Positions 61,152 through 64,000 of a stretch of DNA of 64,000 nt are shown piece after piece (the stretch's first letter is position 1; each line of letters begins with the position of its first letter). Origin of the DNA: Actinomyces sp. 432 (GTDB lineage: Bacteria; Actinomycetota; Actinomycetes; Actinomycetales; Actinomycetaceae); the NCBI RefSeq assembly GCF_009930875.1, contig NZ_CP025249.1:2418001-2482000 (forward strand), read 5' to 3'. The notes beneath the pieces are model-generated. The model made no database searches, was not told the origin of the DNA, and saw nothing but the letters and a program-made list of their open reading frames with translations. Both the position numbers and the translations under genes were made by a program.

Positions 61152-62153
61152 TCAGGCCTGCTGCTCGTCGCTGAAGGTGGGGTTGGTGTAGTCGCCCTCC
61201 GGGGCGTAGTCGACCGGGGACCCCTTGAGGGACAGCCCGAGCTCGGCCAGCTTGTCCTTGATCTCGGAGATCGACTTGGCACCGAAGTTGCGAATGTCGA
61301 GGAGGTCAGCCTCGCTGCGCGCGACGAGCTCACCGACGGTGTGGATGCCCTCGCGCTTGAGGGCGTTGGAGGAGCGGGCCTGCAGGTCCAGCTCGTCGAT
61401 CATCATGGCCAGGTCCTGCTGCAAGGCCTGGTCCATCGGCGAGGGGCCGACCTCGATGCCCTCGGCCTCGACGTTGAGCTCCCGGGCCAGCCCAAACAGC
61501 TCCACGAGCGTCTTGCCGGCGGAGGCGAGCGCGTCGCGCGGGGTCATGGACGCCTTGGTCTCCACGTCCACCACCAGGCGGTCGAAGTCCGTACGCTGCT
61601 CCACACGAGTGGCCTCAACCGCGTAGGAGACCTTCTTGACCGGCGAGTAGATCGAGTCCACCGGAATCCGGGAGATCTCGGCGTTCGGGTCCTTGTTCTG
61701 GTTGGCGGACACGTAGCCGCGGCCACGCTCGACCGTCAGCTCGATCTCCAGCTTGCCCTTCTCGTTGAGGGTGGCGATCACCAGGTCGGGGTTGTGGATC
61801 TCCACGCCCGCCGGCGGGGTGATGTCGCCGGCGACGACGACGCCCGGGCCGGACTTGCGCAGGTACATGACCACCGGCTCGTCGTTCTCCGAGGACAGGA
61901 CGATCTCCTTGATGTTCAGGATGATCTGGGCGACGTCCTCCTTGACCCCGGCGATCGTGCGGAACTCGTGGGGCACGCCCTCAATGCGGACGGAGGTCAC
62001 AGCCGCGCCCGGAATGGACGACAGCAGCGTGCGGCGCAGTGAGTTGCCGAGCGTGTAGCCGAAGCCGGGCTCCAGGGGCTCGAGGACGAACCGCGAGCGG
62101 CGGTCCTCCTCAATGACCTCCTCGGAGAGTGTGGGTCGCTGTGCAATGAGCAC
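61152..62153 (-). CDS. rpoA: DNA-directed RNA polymerase alpha subunit
   Basis: 333 residues. The N-terminal dimerisation domain contains [37 protein letters not shown]. The C-terminal DNA- and activator-contacting domain has [49 protein letters not shown]. The GTG at 62153 gives the expected N-terminus. rpsK is upstream and rplQ downstream; rpsD, present at the rpsK-rpoA junction in many actinobacteria, is absent. Confidence 0.98.
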   Translation of the reverse strand: MLIAQRPTLSEEVIEEDRRSRFVLEPLEPGFGYTLGNSLRRTLLSSIPGAAVTSVRIEGVPHEFRTIAGVKEDVAQIILNIKEIVLSSENDEPVVMYLRKSGPGVVVAGDITPPAGVEIHNPDLVIATLNEKGKLEIELTVERGRGYVSANQNKDPNAEISRIPVDSIYSPVKKVSYAVEATRVEQRTDFDRLVVDVETKASMTPRDALASAGKTLVELFGLARELNVEAEGIEVGPSPMDQALQQDLAMMIDELDLQARSSNALKREGIHTVGELVARSEADLLDIRNFGAKSISEIKDKLAELGLSLKGSPVDYAPEGDYTNPTFSDEQQA

Positions 62154-62309
62154 TAGAGGTTTCCTTTCGTCGCGGCGCCCGCTATATGACGCCGTTCCTC
62201 ATGGTGTTGGCCGCCGACGTGCGCCGGCGGCCGGCCCGTCGTGTCCGGGCGGGCCGATGGGCCGGCGCCTTCCCCTTATGCGCAGGGAGTAGGCCGACCG
62301 GTGGTCGGG

Positions 62310-62709
62310 TCAGACGCGGCGCCGCTTCGGCGGGCGGCAGCCGTTGTGCGCCTGGGGGTGACGTCCGTGATCGAGCCGACCTCGAGGCCGGCCGCCTGCA
62401 GGGACCGGATAGCGGTCTCGCGACCGGAGCCGGGGCCCTTGACGAAGACGTCTACCTTCTTCATACCGTGGTCCTGCGCGCGCCGGGCGGCGGCCTCGGC
62501 GGCGAGCTGGGCGGCGTACGGCGTGGACTTGCGGGAGCCCTTGAAGCCAACCTGGCCGGAGGACGCCCAGGCGATCACGGCGCCGTTGGGGTCGGTCAGG
62601 GAAACGATCGTGTTGTTGAACGTGGACTTGATGTAGGCGTGACCGTGGGTAACGTTCTTCCGGTCCTTGCGGCGCGGCTTGCGCGCGGTGGAACGAGTCT
62701 TGGGGGCAT
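62310..62709 (-). CDS. rpsK: 30S ribosomal protein S11, two frameshifts as given
   Basis: The DNA encodes a complete S11 only if one base is added in each of two G5 runs. From ATG 62709 the frame breaks after MPP, at 62702-62706; restoring one G gives [20 protein letters not shown]. The middle ([19 protein letters not shown]) is intact. At 62354-62358 the frame breaks again after ITDVTP; restoring one G gives [14 protein letters not shown] and a stop at 62310. The corrected length is 133 residues, normal for the family. S11 is essential, so sequencing or assembly error is by far the best explanation. Confidence 0.92.
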
Positions 62710-62767
62710 GCTTCCTTCTTCAGATGAGATCTAGTTCCCGGGTCTCCGGACCCGGGTGAGCGGGCTG

Positions 62768-63142
62768 TTACTTGGCCTTCTTCTTGCCGGCCACGGTGCG
62801 CTTGGGCCCCTTGCGGGTGCGGGCATTCGTCTTGGTGCGCTGGCCGCGGACCGGCAGGTGCCGGCGGTGGCGCAGGCCCTGGTAGCAGCCGATCTCGATC
62901 TTGCGGCGGATGTCTGCCTGGACCTCACGACGCAGGTCACCCTCAACCTGGTAGCTGGAGTCGATGTGGTTGCGCAGCGCAACCAGCTCGGCCTCGGTGA
63001 GGTCCTTCACGCGGGTGTCCGGGTTGACGCCGGTGGCCTCGAGGGTCTTGACGGCGCGGGTGCGCCCGATCCCGTAAATGTAGGTGAGCGCGATCTCCAC
63101 TCGCTTCTCGCGAGGCAGGTCGACGCCGGAAATGCGTGCCAC
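62768..63142 (-). CDS. rpsM: 30S ribosomal protein S13
   Basis: 124 residues from a GTG at 63142. Typical features are [38 protein letters not shown], and the basic C-terminus [23 protein letters not shown] that reaches the P-site tRNA. It is followed by rpsK and preceded by rpmJ on the same strand, the usual alpha-operon order. A longer upstream frame is rejected since homologues begin with ARI(S/A)GVD. Confidence 0.97.
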   Translation of the reverse strand: MARISGVDLPREKRVEIALTYIYGIGRTRAVKTLEATGVNPDTRVKDLTEAELVALRNHIDSSYQVEGDLRREVQADIRRKIEIGCYQGLRHRRHLPVRGQRTKTNARTRKGPKRTVAGKKKAK

Positions 63143-63300
63143 TGTGTGGTTCTCCTGTGTGTTCCCGGAGGTCGTCACCCATCCCCTCCACCGCCAACCG
63201 GTGGCCCCGGCCTCCAGGAACCGGGGGTTGTGGCGCACGGCGCCACTGAGGTGAGTGCTGTTGATTCTGCCGCCTGCCCGTGGCCGACGGCGCGCGGGAT

Positions 63301-63414
63301 TCAGCCCTGACGCTGCTTGTGCCGCGGGTTGTCGCAGATGACCATGACACGACCGTGGCGACGAATCACCTTGCAGTTGTCACAGATCTTCTTGACGCTC
63401 GGCTTGACCTTCAT
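63301..63414 (-). CDS. rpmJ: 50S ribosomal protein L36
   Basis: 37 residues, the standard size: [20 protein letters not shown] followed by [17 protein letters not shown]. The zinc-binding set C11, C14, C27 and H32 is complete, so this is the C+ (zinc) form. It lies between infA and rpsM as expected. Too small for most automatic cut-offs, but unmistakable. Confidence 0.97.
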   Translation of the reverse strand: MKVKPSVKKICDNCKVIRRHGRVMVICDNPRHKQRQG

Positions 63415-63447
63415 GATGTTCCTCCGTCCTCCCGGCTAGGAGGACTG

Positions 63448-63669
63448 TCACTTGTACCGGTAGACGATGCGGCCCCGGGACAGGTCGTAGGGGCTTAGCT
63501 CAACAACCACGCGGTCCTCTGGCAGGATGCGGATGTAGTGCTGCCGCATCTTCCCGGAGATGTGCGCGAGCACGACGTGCCCGTTGCTCAGCTCAACCCG
63601 GAACATCGCGTTCGGAAGGGCCTCGACGACCGATCCCTCGACCTCGATGACGCCGTCCTTCTTAGCCAT
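63448..63669 (-). CDS. infA: Translation initiation factor IF-1
   Basis: 73 residues forming a single OB fold: [40 protein letters not shown] and [13 protein letters not shown] are nearly invariant in the family. IF-1 binds the ribosomal A site during initiation. The ATG at 63669 follows GGAGGA. It is the first gene of the visible alpha operon; rpmJ follows after 33 nt. Confidence 0.98.
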   Translation of the reverse strand: MAKKDGVIEVEGSVVEALPNAMFRVELSNGHVVLAHISGKMRQHYIRILPEDRVVVELSPYDLSRGRIVYRYK

Positions 63670-64000
63670 GTTCCTCCATCGGTGCTTTCTCGCTGGATAC
63701 TCCTGCCGACGACGACGCCGCCGACATGGCGCCCTACCCCTAACGCCCGCATCCCATCCGCCACCGTGAGTCCGACGGGCAAGTATGCCGGGCGCTGGTT
63801 CTAGGGCGCGCCGCCCGCCAACGATACGGCATATGCGCCACGGCTGACCACCGCGGAGGGGCATTATCCGGCGGTGTTTCCCGACACACTGCGTGCCCCG
63901 AGTGCGCGTGTCGGCTTGTGCGGCGTCGGCTCGTCGCCGCCTCAGACGTTCTCAGTACGTAAGATCGACCGACCTCGGCGGGTGGGCTGGGAGATGGGCT
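63670..64000. other. Leader region of infA and possible end of an upstream gene
   Basis: No complete gene is visible in these 331 bases. A minus-strand frame entering from the right edge ends at TGA 63942-63944 with the residues [16 protein letters not shown], and could be the C-terminus of a neighbour such as map or adk, but 18 codons are too few to tell. A GATAAT-like -10 lies near 63865-63870 on the minus strand, without a good -35. Confidence 0.3.

Noticed and set aside
63942..64000. C-terminus of map or adk at the right edge
   Set aside because: Only 18 codons are visible and none match a diagnostic motif, so no gene is named.

Overview
The window is GC-rich, almost fully coding DNA from an actinobacterium, most likely a fermentative Actinomycetaceae member (an Actinomyces-like organism). 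The support is a GuaB3-type IMP dehydrogenase paralogue beside guaB, a polyphosphate-type glucokinase, a SARP-like regulator, many GTG starts, CIRCE-controlled groES, a pta-ackA acetate branch, and an rpsK-rpoA junction without rpsD. Species is not determinable from the sequence alone.

Layout. 1-3.7 kb: a LacI regulator (running off the left edge), a Gfo/Idh/MocA oxidoreductase and a TIM-barrel sugar isomerase behind a perfect 28-bp operator-like palindrome. 3.9-7.3 kb: pta-ackA. 7.3-14.7 kb: rnhA, ptsH and an alpha-galactosidase/ABC sugar-import operon with a clear promoter. 14.7-33.4 kb: a minus-strand housekeeping backbone (guaB3, guaB, groES, tsaD, rimI, tsaB, tsaE, alr) interrupted by an exonuclease, a SanA-like protein, a methyltransferase, a GCS2-family ligase, an L,D-transpeptidase and sdhCAB. 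33.6-38.2 kb: a five-gene ABC transporter/two-component cassette on the plus strand, followed by an inverted-repeat element. 38.4-42.0 kb: nnr and glmS. 42.2-55.3 kb: an accessory block with coaA, two paralogous membrane proteins, an HxlR regulator with a truncated Rossmann-fold remnant, pntAB, a DrrAB-like exporter and a giant SARP/ATPase regulator. 55.3-64 kb: glmM, rpsI, rplM, truA, (ppgK), rplQ, rpoA, rpsK, rpsM, rpmJ, infA.

The backbone guaB3-guaB-groES-tsaD-rimI-tsaB-tsaE-alr-nnr-glmS-glmM-rpsI-rplM-truA-rplQ-rpoA-rpsK-rpsM-rpmJ-infA is in the same order as I recall from the Rv3410c-Rv3462c region of Mycobacterium tuberculosis. The remaining genes can be read as lineage-specific insertions, and groEL and rpsD as losses or relocations.

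Two conserved genes are broken by single missing bases in G/C runs as given: sdhA (one) and rpsK (two). These look more like homopolymer errors than true pseudogenes. I found no CRISPR array, tRNA, rRNA, complete insertion sequence or prophage. The least explained material is intergenic: a six-copy 20-bp-phased inverted array near 59.2 kb, twin TGTCA-N7-TGACA palindromes near 7.5 kb, a 28-bp-arm hairpin at 16.0 kb and an inverted-repeat element at 38.2 kb.
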